The notes: generated by a model from the letters alone, not told the origin. A stretch of DNA of 64,000 bases from JAJDXO01 sp965207535 (GCA_965207535.1 CBDBMR010000012.1:62001-126000); one strand, 5' to 3'; positions 36,382 through 45,681 are shown, counted from the stretch's first letter. Numbers and translations are program-made.

Positions 36382-36549
36382 GAATTCGCCGGGAAGCAGG
36401 TGTCTTTTCTGACGATGGATACGCCGACAGGCGGCTTTCCCGGCCGGCATTCAAATGGATTCCGCAACCGTTCCGCAATCCAGCCGCCTCCCTCTTGTCC
36501 CGATTCCGTGTTGGTGCAAGGATGGAAAAAACAGGGAGGGACATGCCCC

Positions 36550-37080
36550 ATGCGGGTGCCCGACGCCATCGACACGGCGCGGCTGCGCCTCAGGCGCCAT
36601 CAGCGGAAGGATGAGGCCGCCTTCGTCGCGTTCATGACCGACGAGGAAGCGACCCGTTTTCTGTTGCTGACCGCGGGCGAGCGCACCGAGGCCGGCGCGC
36701 GCGCCCAATTCAGCCGGGCGCTGAACCTCTACGAAGTCGCCGAACCCGTCTTTTCGCTGACCATCGCCGACAAGGAAACCAACGCCTTCGTCGGGGCGTG
36801 CGGACTGAACCCCATCGTCGAGGAACCGGCGGCCCGCGAGATCTTCTATGACGTCATCGTCGAACAGCAAGGCAAGGGCTATGCGCGGGAGGCCAGCGAG
36901 GCGCTGGTCGAATACGCCATGAAGGAAGCCGGGATTCCCAAATTGGTGGCGTTCCTCCGGCCGGAGAACACCCGCGCCGTCGCCGTCGCCGAGTATCTCG
37001 GGTTCGAGGATCACGGACCGGCGATGAAGCACGGCCGCCCGGGCCGCCGCTATGTCCTGTCGGGGGCTAGGCCGGTGTGA
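36550..37080 (+). CDS. GNAT-family N-acetyltransferase
   Basis: 176 residues, RimJ/RimL-like. DTARLRLRRHQRKDEAAF at the start, acetyl-CoA site VEQQGKGYAREASEALVEYAM and PENTRAVAVAEYLGFEDHG near the end. ATG 36550 follows GGGAGGG at nine bases. Substrate unknown. Confidence 0.88.
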   Translation: MRVPDAIDTARLRLRRHQRKDEAAFVAFMTDEEATRFLLLTAGERTEAGARAQFSRALNLYEVAEPVFSLTIADKETNAFVGACGLNPIVEEPAAREIFYDVIVEQQGKGYAREASEALVEYAMKEAGIPKLVAFLRPENTRAVAVAEYLGFEDHGPAMKHGRPGRRYVLSGARPV

Positions 37081-37096
37081 CCTCGAGGTTTCGGCT

Positions 37097-38464
37097 CTAG
37101 AACGACCACTCGCGCCTCAGCGTCAGCCTCCCCGTGGTCTTGTTGACCTCGGCCAACAGCTGGTTCGAGCTCGTGGTCCGATATGCGGCCCCTAGCTGTA
37201 TTTCCCAGCCGTCAAGATGATCCCCAACGCCCGGAAGCTCCCCGAGGTCATGGGCGTACAACGCGGATATCGAGCGCGTGTTGTCCTTGCGCTCGCCCGA
37301 TCCGGCAATCATCCGGCTGGGAAACGCCGTCACGCGGAAGGATGCCCCAAGTTCCAACCTCTGCGCGTCGCTGAGTTCGGCGCCGTAGATGACCGACAAT
37401 GCCGTTCTGTCCTGGTCCGAGGCAGCGCGGGCAGCGGCGACTGTGGACAGCCGCGCTTGGGATTTTGCCCGGATGGCGCGTACGGCGTAGAACGAGCCGC
37501 TTCCGATACGGGAGTACCATGTCAGACCGTGGGACAACACCTCGGCGTCCGAATTATCGGCTTCGCGGAGACCGGAATGGTCCTGACGGCCGCGGCTGAT
37601 CCTGTAGCCCAGCAGGCCGCGGCCTCCCAGCCTGTAGTCGAGTCCGGCGGAGGCCGACCGGGAGATCACGTCCGTGGTCACCGGGAAGTTTAACTCGCCG
37701 TATCTGTTGACGCGGTCCGCATTTAAAAAGGAGAGTCTGAAAGAGGCGGTCACCCTGCCCAGGCGATGCCTGATCCCAGTCGAAACCGATGTCGTGCGGC
37801 CCTGGGATTCAACCGTCCGGCTTGCCCTGGTCCCGGAAAGGACCAGCGCGTAGAACCCGCTGGTCGCGCCGCTCTTGTCCAGGCGGAGGGTCCCGCTGGT
37901 GCCAAGCCTGACGTGCGACGTGGTGTCGCTGTAGGCCTTGGAGCCGCCATAGACCGACGGCGTGATCGTGGTGAGCTCCCGGCCGTCACGGGGATTGGTC
38001 GCCTTGCCCTTGGCCGGCCAATTGTTGGCATTGTCCGTAAAGCCCAGCCCCAACTCCAGAAAGGCGGTTTGGGAAAGCCTCCCGCTGTCACCTTCGGCAA
38101 TCCGGATCAACCGGCGGACCTCGGCCCGGTCGGCGTCGGAAAGCCCGAGCGTTTCCAGGATGCGCAGGTCGCCAATAACCTCGGAGCCCCGGCCGTTGAG
38201 CACCAGAATTTTCGCGCGCAGAAACCTGGCCTCGAGGTCAAGCGGGTCGGCAACCAGAATTGCGTTGAGCCGTTCGACCGCGCCCTCGACATCCCCCGAG
38301 TTGGCCAGCCTGACCGCAATGTCCGCCTCCGACTCCGCCGCGCCCGCATTCGCCGGCGCCAGCAACAGCAGAAGTGCCGCGAAAGCGGCAGCGCTGAAGG
38401 TTCGGAGACCGTATGGCACTACCCCCTGCTTCGCCCGGGGGGACATGACGAGAGAAACGAGCAT
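37097..38464 (-). CDS. Outer-membrane beta-barrel protein with N-terminal TPR domain (Slam-like architecture)
   Basis: 455 residues. Signal peptide of about 43 residues ending ANAGAAE (a start at the second Met, 38446, is possible). Residues ~45-130 are TPR-like (ADIAVRLANSGDVEGAVERLNAILVADPLDLEARFL). The rest alternates short polar/aromatic strands and ends in REWSF, a C-terminal Phe barrel signal. Periplasmic TPR plus about 14 strands is the layout of surface lipoprotein assembly modulators (type XI secretion). Next upstream gene on the same strand encodes a secreted protein. Assignment is by architecture. Confidence 0.6.
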   Translation of the reverse strand: MLVSLVMSPRAKQGVVPYGLRTFSAAAFAALLLLLAPANAGAAESEADIAVRLANSGDVEGAVERLNAILVADPLDLEARFLRAKILVLNGRGSEVIGDLRILETLGLSDADRAEVRRLIRIAEGDSGRLSQTAFLELGLGFTDNANNWPAKGKATNPRDGRELTTITPSVYGGSKAYSDTTSHVRLGTSGTLRLDKSGATSGFYALVLSGTRASRTVESQGRTTSVSTGIRHRLGRVTASFRLSFLNADRVNRYGELNFPVTTDVISRSASAGLDYRLGGRGLLGYRISRGRQDHSGLREADNSDAEVLSHGLTWYSRIGSGSFYAVRAIRAKSQARLSTVAAARAASDQDRTALSVIYGAELSDAQRLELGASFRVTAFPSRMIAGSGERKDNTRSISALYAHDLGELPGVGDHLDGWEIQLGAAYRTTSSNQLLAEVNKTTGRLTLRREWSF

Positions 38465-38566
38465 CGAGACTCACCTTATTAAGTACACTGGGGACCAACG
38501 GACCCGTTCACGCCCTTCAGGAAGGCGCGGGCCCAACTCGCAACGGCCGGGAACAAGCTCGGCGGC

Positions 38567-39082
38567 TCAGCTGCAGCTAAGGTGGGGAATTTTGCAGATG
38601 ATGGCTTGGTCCGCCGGGGTGAAGGGTACGAGCCAATTCGGATCGCTATCATTGAACTCGGGGTTTGCGCCGATGATGGCCTTCGCCTCCGGCGAGAGAA
38701 GCGTGAACAGGCGCATGGTCTCCGCCGCATCCGCCGGGGTGAGATCGCCGCGTTCGATGGCGTCATTCATAGCCGCGGCGATGTCAAAGCTGAAGTACTC
38801 GCTGTTGACGTTGATGATCTCCAGCGCCTCCACCAGATCGGCCCTCTCCGAGGCAGTGAAATTGCCGTCATCCAAGCCGGACAGGACGATAGGCTGAGGG
38901 TCGATGTCGCTGCCGGCATTCGACAGCGGCGAGCTCTGCAGCCCGCTCTGCAGTTCCGAGACCCGATTCGGGTCGGCGTTCTTAAGCGCCTCTTCCAGGG
39001 TGGGTACGCCTTGCGCGAAGGCAGCCGATGAGATCATCGCGCAGCATGCAAAAACCAAAACATTCGTCGTCATCTTTGTCAT
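38567..39082 (-). CDS. Secreted protein of unknown function
   Basis: 171 residues. Signal peptide MTKMTTNVLVFACCAMISSA, cleavage after AFA (~23). The mature part is acidic and helical with repeated short motifs (LTPADAAETMRLFTLLSPEAKAIIGANPEF), and ends with two Cys in CKIPHLSCS that could form a disulfide. I do not recognise the family. It lies 102 bases before the TPR-barrel gene on the same strand and may be its partner. Confidence 0.7.
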   Translation of the reverse strand: MTKMTTNVLVFACCAMISSAAFAQGVPTLEEALKNADPNRVSELQSGLQSSPLSNAGSDIDPQPIVLSGLDDGNFTASERADLVEALEIINVNSEYFSFDIAAAMNDAIERGDLTPADAAETMRLFTLLSPEAKAIIGANPEFNDSDPNWLVPFTPADQAIICKIPHLSCS

Positions 39083-39546
39083 AGCTCTTTAGTCCTTTTT
39101 TGCTGACCGTTCGCTGCCTGACGGCGGGGCGGCACGGCATTCATTCGAATGCATTTGATTCTCCCGTATTCCGGGACCCGTCGTTAGTGCGGTAAGCGAA
39201 TGATTTTCGGCGCCTATCCGAAGGCGGAACGGCCCTTGCACGGGCCTCTCCCCGGGAGGATTGTCTCAAAAACGAAGCGGCGCGCGTTCACGCGCGCGGG
39301 CGCGTGATGCGGCCCTCAACCGTAGTTGCCGCTACGCTTTTCGGGCCGCTCCTGGCGGATCGACCGCCTGGACGCGACGCAGGCCGTAACCCTGGCGGGA
39401 AATGCGGGACTAGAACCGATCATGGTTTGTCGGAATCGTCTTGCGATGCCGGCAAACCATTTGAATCGGCTCTACACTATTGAAATAGATCGGATTCACA
39501 TGTTTTGACGAAACCGCGCCGTGGTTCCGTCAAAACATGACCCGAT
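39083..39546. other. Gene-free region with GC-rich inverted repeat and two palindromic repeats
   Basis: 464 bases. Contains a CGCGCG-TTCA-CGCGCG hairpin near 39285, then repeat copies B and C. It separates the ends/starts of two minus-strand genes; a promoter for the secreted-protein gene should be near its left end. No convincing ORF. Confidence 0.6.
39410..39475 (-). repeat. 66-bp intergenic palindromic repeat, copy B
   Basis: CTAGAACCGATCATGGTTTG ... TTGAATCGGCTCTAC. Opposite orientation to copy A (5327-5392), 57 of 66 bases identical by my count. Inner stem ATGGTTTGTCGGAATCG / CGATGCCGGCAAACCAT. Confidence 0.8.
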
Positions 39547-39550
39547 CTAG
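39486..39550 (+). repeat. 65-bp intergenic palindromic repeat, copy C
   Basis: TAGATCGGATTCACATG ... CATGACCCGATCTAG. Outer arms equal those of copy A; the inner stem differs (CATGTTTTGACGAAACC / GGTTCCGTCAAAACATG, one mismatch). Its terminal CTAG contains the stop codon of the minus-strand gene that ends at 39547. Confidence 0.75.
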
Positions 39551-40161
39551 GCCGGCGTGATCTTGAGGTTGCGGAAGAACCCGTCGGTTCCGTTGTCGAC
39601 GTAGAGCCCCACCGCGCCCGACGCATCGCCCCCGAGCTTCAGGTCATTGATCCACAAGGTCGGCTGATCGGCGCCGTGGACATACAGCTTGGCGGTCCCG
39701 CCCGACACGGCCACCCTCAACGATGTCCACTCGGCCGGCACCAAATCCACATAGGCCTCGTACTCACTTGCGGCCTCGGCGCGCAGCCGGTCGAATTTGT
39801 AGTCGGGATAGGAAAAGTACTGGGTGGCCCGGTTGCGCCGGAGCTGCACTTCGGCGCGGCCGTTGGTCGGGCGAATATACATGCTCTCGAACCGCGAGCA
39901 GTCCGGCGCGATCCGGAACGCGACGCCAATGAAGCCGCGGGCGCCGCCTTCGGCATCGGGCAGCACGTCGCCCGCCACCTCCACGTCAATGGTACCGTCT
40001 TGGAAGGCAAGCCCGTCCAGCATGACGAAGGTCGGCTCGTCGGCCGCCGTCACCTCCTTGAGCTTTTGCACCCTGAGCGCCGCCGCGCCCCGGTGCTCGC
40101 CGATTTCCATGGTCACCTGATGGGCGGTCAGACCGTCCAGACTGTCGAGCGCATGTTCCAC
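39547..40161 (-). CDS. Concanavalin A-like (laminin G/glucanase fold) protein
   Basis: 204 residues. The pattern FQDGTIDVEVAGD ... GFIGVAFRI ... FESMYIRP ... WTSLRVAVSGGTAKLYVHGADQPTL ... GAVGLYVDNGTDGFFRNLKI is the jelly-roll of 3-keto-disaccharide hydrolase (DUF1080)-like and LamG-type domains. No signal peptide is seen, so probably cytoplasmic. Follows the SLC13 gene by 24 bases in the same direction, perhaps the last gene of that operon. Function unknown. Confidence 0.7.
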   Translation of the reverse strand: MEHALDSLDGLTAHQVTMEIGEHRGAAALRVQKLKEVTAADEPTFVMLDGLAFQDGTIDVEVAGDVLPDAEGGARGFIGVAFRIAPDCSRFESMYIRPTNGRAEVQLRRNRATQYFSYPDYKFDRLRAEAASEYEAYVDLVPAEWTSLRVAVSGGTAKLYVHGADQPTLWINDLKLGGDASGAVGLYVDNGTDGFFRNLKITPA

Positions 40162-40185
40162 GATCCGTTCCTTCCCGCGTGAAGA

Positions 40186-42036
40186 TCAGATGCCGTAATA
40201 CCACGGGGCGAACAGGGTGAATGCAAGCCACAATATGATGACCAGCGGCACACCGGCGCGGGCGAAATCGGCGAAGGTATAGTGCCCGGGCCCCATCACC
40301 AGCAGACTGGTCTGATAGCCGATGGGCGTCGCGACGGCGCAGTTGGCGGCGAACACCACGGCGACGGCGAAGGCCTCGACGGGCACGCCCAGCTCCCGCG
40401 CGACACCGACGGCGATGGGCGTAAACAACACCGCCGCCGCCTTGGCGGAAATGACGTTGGACAGCGCCGCCACGAGGAGGAAGAACGCCGACAGCACCAC
40501 CCAGGGCGGCGCGCCAAACAGGGCATCGATCATGTTTTGTGCGAGGTAGGCCGCGCCGCCCGTCTCCTGCATGGCGAGCCCCATGGCCAGCGCCGCCGGG
40601 ATCATGGTGAAGATCTTGGTATCCAGCGACCGCACCGCGTGCTGAATCGAGAGGACGCCCAACGCCACCATGGCGACGGCGCCCCCCAACGCGGCAATGA
40701 CCACCGGCAACAGGCCCGTCGCCGCGAAAAATACGACCCCGGCGAAGATCAGGGTGGCCCGGCGGGCGTGATCCAGCGCCGGCAGTTCGGCTTGCGACCA
40801 TTCGAGGAGCACCACGTCCCGGTTGGCCCGGAGACGCTCGACATCCTCCGGCTGCCCCTGCACCAGCAGGACATCGCCCTCTTCGAGCCGGATTTCGGTG
40901 ACGGGCGTGCGCAGCATGCGGGCATGGCGTTGGACGGCCAGAACCACCGTGCGGTATTTGTGCCGGAAACCGATCTGGCGCAGGGTATAGCCGTTCATCC
41001 GCGACGCGGGCGCCACCATCACCTCGGCCAGCACCCGGTCGCCCATGGTCCAGGGCGCGCCCTCGGTCTCCCGGCCGTCCTTGAGGTCGGGAATCAGCAG
41101 ATAGGGATCGTGCGCCACCGCTTCTTCGAGCGCCTTGCGGGTCGCCGCCACCACCAGCACATCGCCCACCTGCAGGGTGACGTCTTCGAAGGGCGGCATG
41201 ATCGCCTCTTCGTTCCGCTGGATCATCCGGAGCGTCATGTCCCCGTACGCCCCGAAGATGCCGCCCCGTGATTTGAGGCCCACGAGTTCGGAACCCTCGG
41301 CGATGGTCAGCTCGGCCAGGAACTGGCGCCCCTCGCCCTCGACCAGCTGGCTGGCGTAGGACGCCCGGTCCGGGAGCAGCCGCGGCACCACCAGCACCAC
41401 GAAGACCAGGCCGGCGGCGGCCAGCACGAGGCCCGGCACGGTGAATTGGAAGAAGGAGAACGGGGTTTCGCCGAGCTCGTCCATGGCGCCCGAGACCAGA
41501 AGGTTGGTCCCCGACCCGATCAGCGTGGTCATGCCGCCGAGCACCGCGGCGAATGACAGCGGCATCATGACCTTGGAGGGTGATACCGAGAACCGGCCGG
41601 CCACCGCTTCCATGATCGGGATGCAGATCACCACCACGGGAATGTTGTTCAGGAAACCGGAGACCAGCAGCACGACCAGCAGCGTCATGACGATGGTCGG
41701 CCATTTGAGGCCGCCGCCCAGGGACATCACCAGTTGCGCGCCCCGGTCGAGGACCCCGGCCCGCACCATCCCCTGCCCCACCACCAGCAGCGCCAGCACG
41801 GTGATCAGGGCCGAGTTGGAGAAACCCTGGATCACCCGTTCGGCGTCGAGCACGTTGGCGCCGTCGTCCCCGACGATGGGGAAGAACTGGAAATAAACGG
41901 CGATCACCGCCAATAGCCCGATGGACGTCACCTCGATGGCGATCTTCTCGATGGCGTAGAGGGTGAGCGCCGCCGCGATGAGGGCGAAGGTCACCCACAT
42001 GGAGAGGGGGCCGGAGGCCGCGGCGCCCGCTTCCAT
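40186..42036 (-). CDS. SLC13/DASS-family transporter with two TrkA-C domains
   Basis: 616-residue permease. Two membrane halves, with SNT-like motif GSGTNLLVSG in the first (~150) and a matching AVATPIGYQTSLLV in the second, separated by two soluble RCK/TrkA-C domains (AELTIAEGSELVGLKSRGG..., EVMVAPASRMNGYTLRQIGF...). Such proteins carry sulfate, di- or tricarboxylates. The upstream tartrate/malate dehydrogenase gene is two bases away, so a C4-dicarboxylate is a reasonable guess. Confidence 0.9.
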   Translation of the reverse strand: MEAGAAASGPLSMWVTFALIAAALTLYAIEKIAIEVTSIGLLAVIAVYFQFFPIVGDDGANVLDAERVIQGFSNSALITVLALLVVGQGMVRAGVLDRGAQLVMSLGGGLKWPTIVMTLLVVLLVSGFLNNIPVVVICIPIMEAVAGRFSVSPSKVMMPLSFAAVLGGMTTLIGSGTNLLVSGAMDELGETPFSFFQFTVPGLVLAAAGLVFVVLVVPRLLPDRASYASQLVEGEGRQFLAELTIAEGSELVGLKSRGGIFGAYGDMTLRMIQRNEEAIMPPFEDVTLQVGDVLVVAATRKALEEAVAHDPYLLIPDLKDGRETEGAPWTMGDRVLAEVMVAPASRMNGYTLRQIGFRHKYRTVVLAVQRHARMLRTPVTEIRLEEGDVLLVQGQPEDVERLRANRDVVLLEWSQAELPALDHARRATLIFAGVVFFAATGLLPVVIAALGGAVAMVALGVLSIQHAVRSLDTKIFTMIPAALAMGLAMQETGGAAYLAQNMIDALFGAPPWVVLSAFFLLVAALSNVISAKAAAVLFTPIAVGVARELGVPVEAFAVAVVFAANCAVATPIGYQTSLLVMGPGHYTFADFARAGVPLVIILWLAFTLFAPWYYGI

Positions 42037-42038
42037 GG

Positions 42039-43097
42039 CTAGAGCGCCTCCTCCACGGCGCGGCCAAGCTCCCGGGTGCTCGCCGAGCCGCCCATATCCG
42101 GGGTCAGGCAGGCGCCGTCCGCCAGCACCCTCTCGATCGCCCCGACCACGGCCCGGCCGGCATCTTCATGGCCCAGGTGATCGAGCATCATCGCGCCTGA
42201 CCAGATCATGCCGATGGGATTTGCGACGTTCCGTCCGGCGATGTCGGGGGCCGATCCGTGGACGGGCTCGAACATGGAGGGGAACTCCTTCTCCGGGTTC
42301 AGGTTGGCCGACGGCGCGATGCCGATGGTGCCCGTCGTCGCCGGACCGAGATCGGAAAGGATATCACCGAACAGGTTGGAGCCCACAACCACGTCGAACC
42401 AATGGGGATTGCGGACGAAATGGGCGGTCAGGATATCGATATGGAATTTGTCCACTTCGATATCGGGATAATTCCCGGCCATGGCCTCCACCCGCTCATC
42501 CCAATAGGGCATGGTGTGGATGATGCCGTTGGACTTGGTGGCCGACGTCAGGTGCTTGGCGGGCCGGCGGGAGGCCAGCTCGAAGGCGAATTCGAGAATC
42601 CGGTCGACGCCGCGGCGAGTGAACACGGTCAGCTGGGTCACCGTCTCGTCGTCGGTATCGGCATAGAGCCTGCCGCCGATCTCCGAATATTCCCCCTCGT
42701 TGTTCTCGCGCACCACCATCATGTCGATGTCGCCCGCCGAGCGGCCCGCAAGGGGCGACGGCACCCCTTCGAACAGCCGCACCGGACGCAAATTGACGTA
42801 CTGTTGGAAATCGCGCCGGATGGGGATCAGCAGGCCCCAAAGGGAAACATGGTCGGGCACGCCCGGAAACCCGACGGCGCCGAGGTAGACCGCGTCATGT
42901 TCGCGGATCGAGGCGAGCCCGTCGCCGGGCATCATGGCGCCGGTCTTGTGGTAGCGCTCGCAGCTCCAGTCGAGCTCGTCCCACGAAAACTCGATGCCGT
43001 GGGCGCGTCCCGCGGCTTCCAGCACCCGGATTCCCTCCGGCATCACTTCGGTGCCAATCCCGTCGCCTGGAATTACGGCGATCTTGTACGCAGCCAT
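42039..43097 (-). CDS. Tartrate dehydrogenase/decarboxylase or D-malate dehydrogenase
   Basis: 352 residues of the isocitrate/isopropylmalate dehydrogenase family. IPGDGIGTEV at the start, VRENNEGEYSEIGGRLY (substrate loop of the TtuC/DmlA branch in place of that of LeuB), DILTAHFVRNP, GSNLFGDILSDLG (metal-binding Asp) and EPVHGSAPDIAG (NAD). It oxidatively decarboxylates D-malate or tartrate. Stop and the transporter start are 2 bases apart. Confidence 0.88.
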   Translation of the reverse strand: MAAYKIAVIPGDGIGTEVMPEGIRVLEAAGRAHGIEFSWDELDWSCERYHKTGAMMPGDGLASIREHDAVYLGAVGFPGVPDHVSLWGLLIPIRRDFQQYVNLRPVRLFEGVPSPLAGRSAGDIDMMVVRENNEGEYSEIGGRLYADTDDETVTQLTVFTRRGVDRILEFAFELASRRPAKHLTSATKSNGIIHTMPYWDERVEAMAGNYPDIEVDKFHIDILTAHFVRNPHWFDVVVGSNLFGDILSDLGPATTGTIGIAPSANLNPEKEFPSMFEPVHGSAPDIAGRNVANPIGMIWSGAMMLDHLGHEDAGRAVVGAIERVLADGACLTPDMGGSASTRELGRAVEEAL

Positions 43098-43112
43098 CTG
43101 CCCCCGCGTAGG

Positions 43113-43829
43113 TCAGGTCCCGTCGTCGAGATGGACGTTGATCCGCCGGTTGTGCTTGCCCTTGTTTTCGATCTTGCCGACCCGCACCCGGCCGATTTCG
43201 CCCGTCTCCTGTACATGGGTACCGCCGCAGGGCTGCAGGTCAACCCCGTCGATGTCGATCACCCGGACGCTCCCCTGGCCGCTCGGCGGCTTGACCGACA
43301 TGGTGCGGACCAGTTCGGGTTGGGCATCGAGTTCGTCATCGGTGACGGACGAGAAGCCAACGGGGTGGTTCTCGCCGATCAGACGGTTGAGCTCGGCCTC
43401 GATGTGCTCCTTGTCGAGGGATGTGTCGGGCAGATCGAAATCGAGCCGGCTCTTCTCCTCGCCGACCTGGCCGCCGGTGACACCACCGTCGACCACGGCG
43501 CAGAGCAGGTGGAGCGTGGTGTGCATACGCATGAGCCGGTGCCGCCGGTCCCAGTCGATCTCGGCGGTAAGCGTGGCGCCGATTTCCGGCGCCGAAACGC
43601 CTTCGGCCAGGACATGAACGTGGTCCCCCGTCTCCCGGTCCTTGTAGGTATCCACCACCTCCAGCCTCGACCCGTCGGCGAGCGCGAGGGTACCCCGGTC
43701 GCCGGGTTGCCCGCCCCCTACGGGGTAGAAAACCGTACGGTCGAGCACCACACCCTGTTCGGACACGCCTGTCACGGCGGCCTCACACGATTTGAGGTAG
43801 GAATCGCTTCGGAAGAGTTCATCGGTCAT
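43113..43829 (-). CDS. Alanyl-tRNA editing protein AlaX
   Basis: Stand-alone editing domain that removes Ser (or Gly) from tRNA-Ala. 238 residues: beta-barrel FRSDSYLKSCEAAVTGV and FYPVGGGQPGDRGTL, then zinc-site motifs HTTLH (HxxxH) and CGGTHVQETGEIG (CxxxH). This is the larger AlaX with N-terminal barrel domain. Eleven bases from a threonine/serine dehydratase gene, which could limit the same free serine. Confidence 0.92.
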   Translation of the reverse strand: MTDELFRSDSYLKSCEAAVTGVSEQGVVLDRTVFYPVGGGQPGDRGTLALADGSRLEVVDTYKDRETGDHVHVLAEGVSAPEIGATLTAEIDWDRRHRLMRMHTTLHLLCAVVDGGVTGGQVGEEKSRLDFDLPDTSLDKEHIEAELNRLIGENHPVGFSSVTDDELDAQPELVRTMSVKPPSGQGSVRVIDIDGVDLQPCGGTHVQETGEIGRVRVGKIENKGKHNRRINVHLDDGT

Positions 43830-43839
43830 GTCGGTTTCC

Positions 43840-44796
43840 TCATGCCAGCACGGACTTTAGCAGGTCCGCGTCAACATTGCCGCCGGAGTGCACCAGCCCC
43901 ACTTTCCGGCCGGCCATCCCCTCTTTTTCCTTCAGCAGCGCGGCCAGCGGTGCGGCGGCGGCTCCTTCGGCCAGGTTGTGGGTATCGGTGAAATAGATTT
44001 TCATCGCCGCCCGGATTTCATCCTCGGATACGGTCACCACCCGCTCCGCCCCGGCCAGGATGATCCCGAGCGCCGTCCCGTCCGGGACCCGGCAGGCGAG
44101 CCCGTCGGCGATGGTGTCGGCTGAATTGGTCGAGACCGGCTTTTCCTGACCAAAGGACAGGGCATAGGACGGCGCGTTCTCCGCCACCACCCCGACGATC
44201 TTGCTCTTGAGACCCAGTGCGTCACGGGCCGAAATCATGCCGCAGATCCCGGATCCCATGCCGATGGGCACATAGATCGTCTCCAGATCGTCGCGGGCGC
44301 GGAGGAATTCCAGCGAGTACGTACCGACGCCCCGCATCAGCAACGGGTGAAACGGGCCGATCATGTGGAGGTCCCGTTCTCCAGCGAGGCGACCGGCATG
44401 TTCCCGGGCTTCCTGGAAGTCGCTGCCGTACTCGACGAGGTCGGCGCCGAGCGCCCGCATGGCGTCGTTTTTTTCCGGGTTGTTGCCATGGGGCACCAGG
44501 ATGGTCAGCGGCACGCCCGCGTGTCCGCAGGCGTAGGCCAGGCTTTGCCCGTGATTGCCGCGCGTCGCCGAGACGATTCCCCGGGCTCCATCGTTGCGCT
44601 TGGCGAAGTCGTCGAGATAGACCAGCCCGCCCCGCACCTTGAAGGCGCCGATGGGCGTGTGGTTCTCATGTTTGACCCAGACCTCGCACCCGGCGCGCTC
44701 GGACAGCAACGGCCAATGAAGTTCCGGCGTCGGTTTCATATACCGGTAGACGGTCTCTTGCGCCGCCTCCAGTTCGCTCAGGCTCGCGGTATCCAT
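43840..44796 (-). CDS. Threonine/serine dehydratase (PLP, fold type II)
   Basis: 318 residues. PLP lysine in HTPIGAFKVRGG (~49), GNHGQSLAYA substrate loop, glycine-rich phosphate site PIGMGSGICGM. No regulatory ACT domain, so a catabolic dehydratase rather than the IlvA of isoleucine synthesis. Heads the minus-strand run dehydratase-AlaX-tartrate DH-SLC13. Substrate could also be a related hydroxy amino acid. Confidence 0.88.
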   Translation of the reverse strand: MDTASLSELEAAQETVYRYMKPTPELHWPLLSERAGCEVWVKHENHTPIGAFKVRGGLVYLDDFAKRNDGARGIVSATRGNHGQSLAYACGHAGVPLTILVPHGNNPEKNDAMRALGADLVEYGSDFQEAREHAGRLAGERDLHMIGPFHPLLMRGVGTYSLEFLRARDDLETIYVPIGMGSGICGMISARDALGLKSKIVGVVAENAPSYALSFGQEKPVSTNSADTIADGLACRVPDGTALGIILAGAERVVTVSEDEIRAAMKIYFTDTHNLAEGAAAAPLAALLKEKEGMAGRKVGLVHSGGNVDADLLKSVLA

Positions 44797-44873
44797 GGGT
44801 CCGTAGCTTCAAAGACGCCTGGGCGGTTTTCAACGCTTTTATTGTCTCGGGACAACATGCCGCCGGCGGCCGA

Positions 44874-45671
44874 TCAGCCGGCGCTGACCGTATGCCCGTG
44901 ATTGAGGGGGCCGTGGCCGGAACCGAAGCCGGGTGCGGTTCGGATCGCTTCGATGACATAGTCGCGGGCGCGGGCAACGGCCGCCTCCAGGACCAGCCCT
45001 TGCGCGATGCCCGTGGCGATCGCCGAGGCAAGGGTGCAGCCGGTTCCGTGGGTGTTGGGCGTGTCGATCCGGGGCCCGGCGAAACGGGCCACGCCGTCGC
45101 CGGAGACCAGCAGATCGACGACCTCGCCGCCGTCCCGGTGGCCGCCTTTCAACAGCACCGCCTTCGGGCCGAGGGCGAGCAAATCCCGCGCCAGCGCCTC
45201 GGCGCCGTCCAAACCGCCTTCGGCGTGTCCGGCGAGGCTCTCCGCTTCCGGCAGGTTCGGCGTAATCACCGTCGTGCGCGGCACCAGGATGGATTTCAAT
45301 GTCTCGACCGCGTCGGGCACCAGGAGTTTCGCGCCGCCCTTGGCGATCATCACCGGATCGAGGACCACCGGGATGCCGGCGGCCTTCGCCTCCAGGACGC
45401 CCGCGGCCGCCTCGATGACTTCCGGTTGGCTGAGCATGCCGAACTTGACGCAGTCGGCGCCGATGTCATCGAGCACCAGTTCCATCTGTTGGGTGATGAA
45501 CTCGACGGGCACGTCGTGGATACCGAAAACGCCTTGGGTATTCTGGGCGGTGAGCGCGGTAATGGCCGTCGCCGCATAGCCGCCGAGCGCGGTGACCGCC
45601 TTGATGTCGGCCTGGATGCCCGCGCCGCCGCCGGAGTCCGACCCGGCTACGATCAGAACCCTGCCCTGCAT
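44874..45671 (-). CDS. thiD: Hydroxymethylpyrimidine/phosphomethylpyrimidine kinase
   Basis: Phosphorylates HMP and HMP-P in thiamine synthesis or salvage. 265 residues from ATG 45671 (MQGRVLIVAGSDSGGGAG). Ribokinase-fold motifs IQADIKAVTALGGYA, TALTAQNTQGV, KFGMLSQPEV, and the anion hole/catalytic DTPNTHGTGCTLASA. No TPP riboswitch is seen. Ten bases behind glmM. Confidence 0.95.
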   Translation of the reverse strand: MQGRVLIVAGSDSGGGAGIQADIKAVTALGGYAATAITALTAQNTQGVFGIHDVPVEFITQQMELVLDDIGADCVKFGMLSQPEVIEAAAGVLEAKAAGIPVVLDPVMIAKGGAKLLVPDAVETLKSILVPRTTVITPNLPEAESLAGHAEGGLDGAEALARDLLALGPKAVLLKGGHRDGGEVVDLLVSGDGVARFAGPRIDTPNTHGTGCTLASAIATGIAQGLVLEAAVARARDYVIEAIRTAPGFGSGHGPLNHGHTVSAG

Positions 45672-45681
45672 GGGACGCCGC

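Noticed and set aside
39986..42067. 693-residue minus-strand open frame
   Set aside because: Same strand but other frame as the SLC13 gene; Arg/Gly/Pro-rich product with no hydrophobic segments.
42258..43991. 577-residue plus-strand open frame
   Set aside because: Antisense to tartrate dehydrogenase and AlaX, both of which have clear catalytic motifs.
45672..45681. TPP riboswitch before thiD
   Set aside because: Only ten bases separate glmM and thiD, leaving no room for one.
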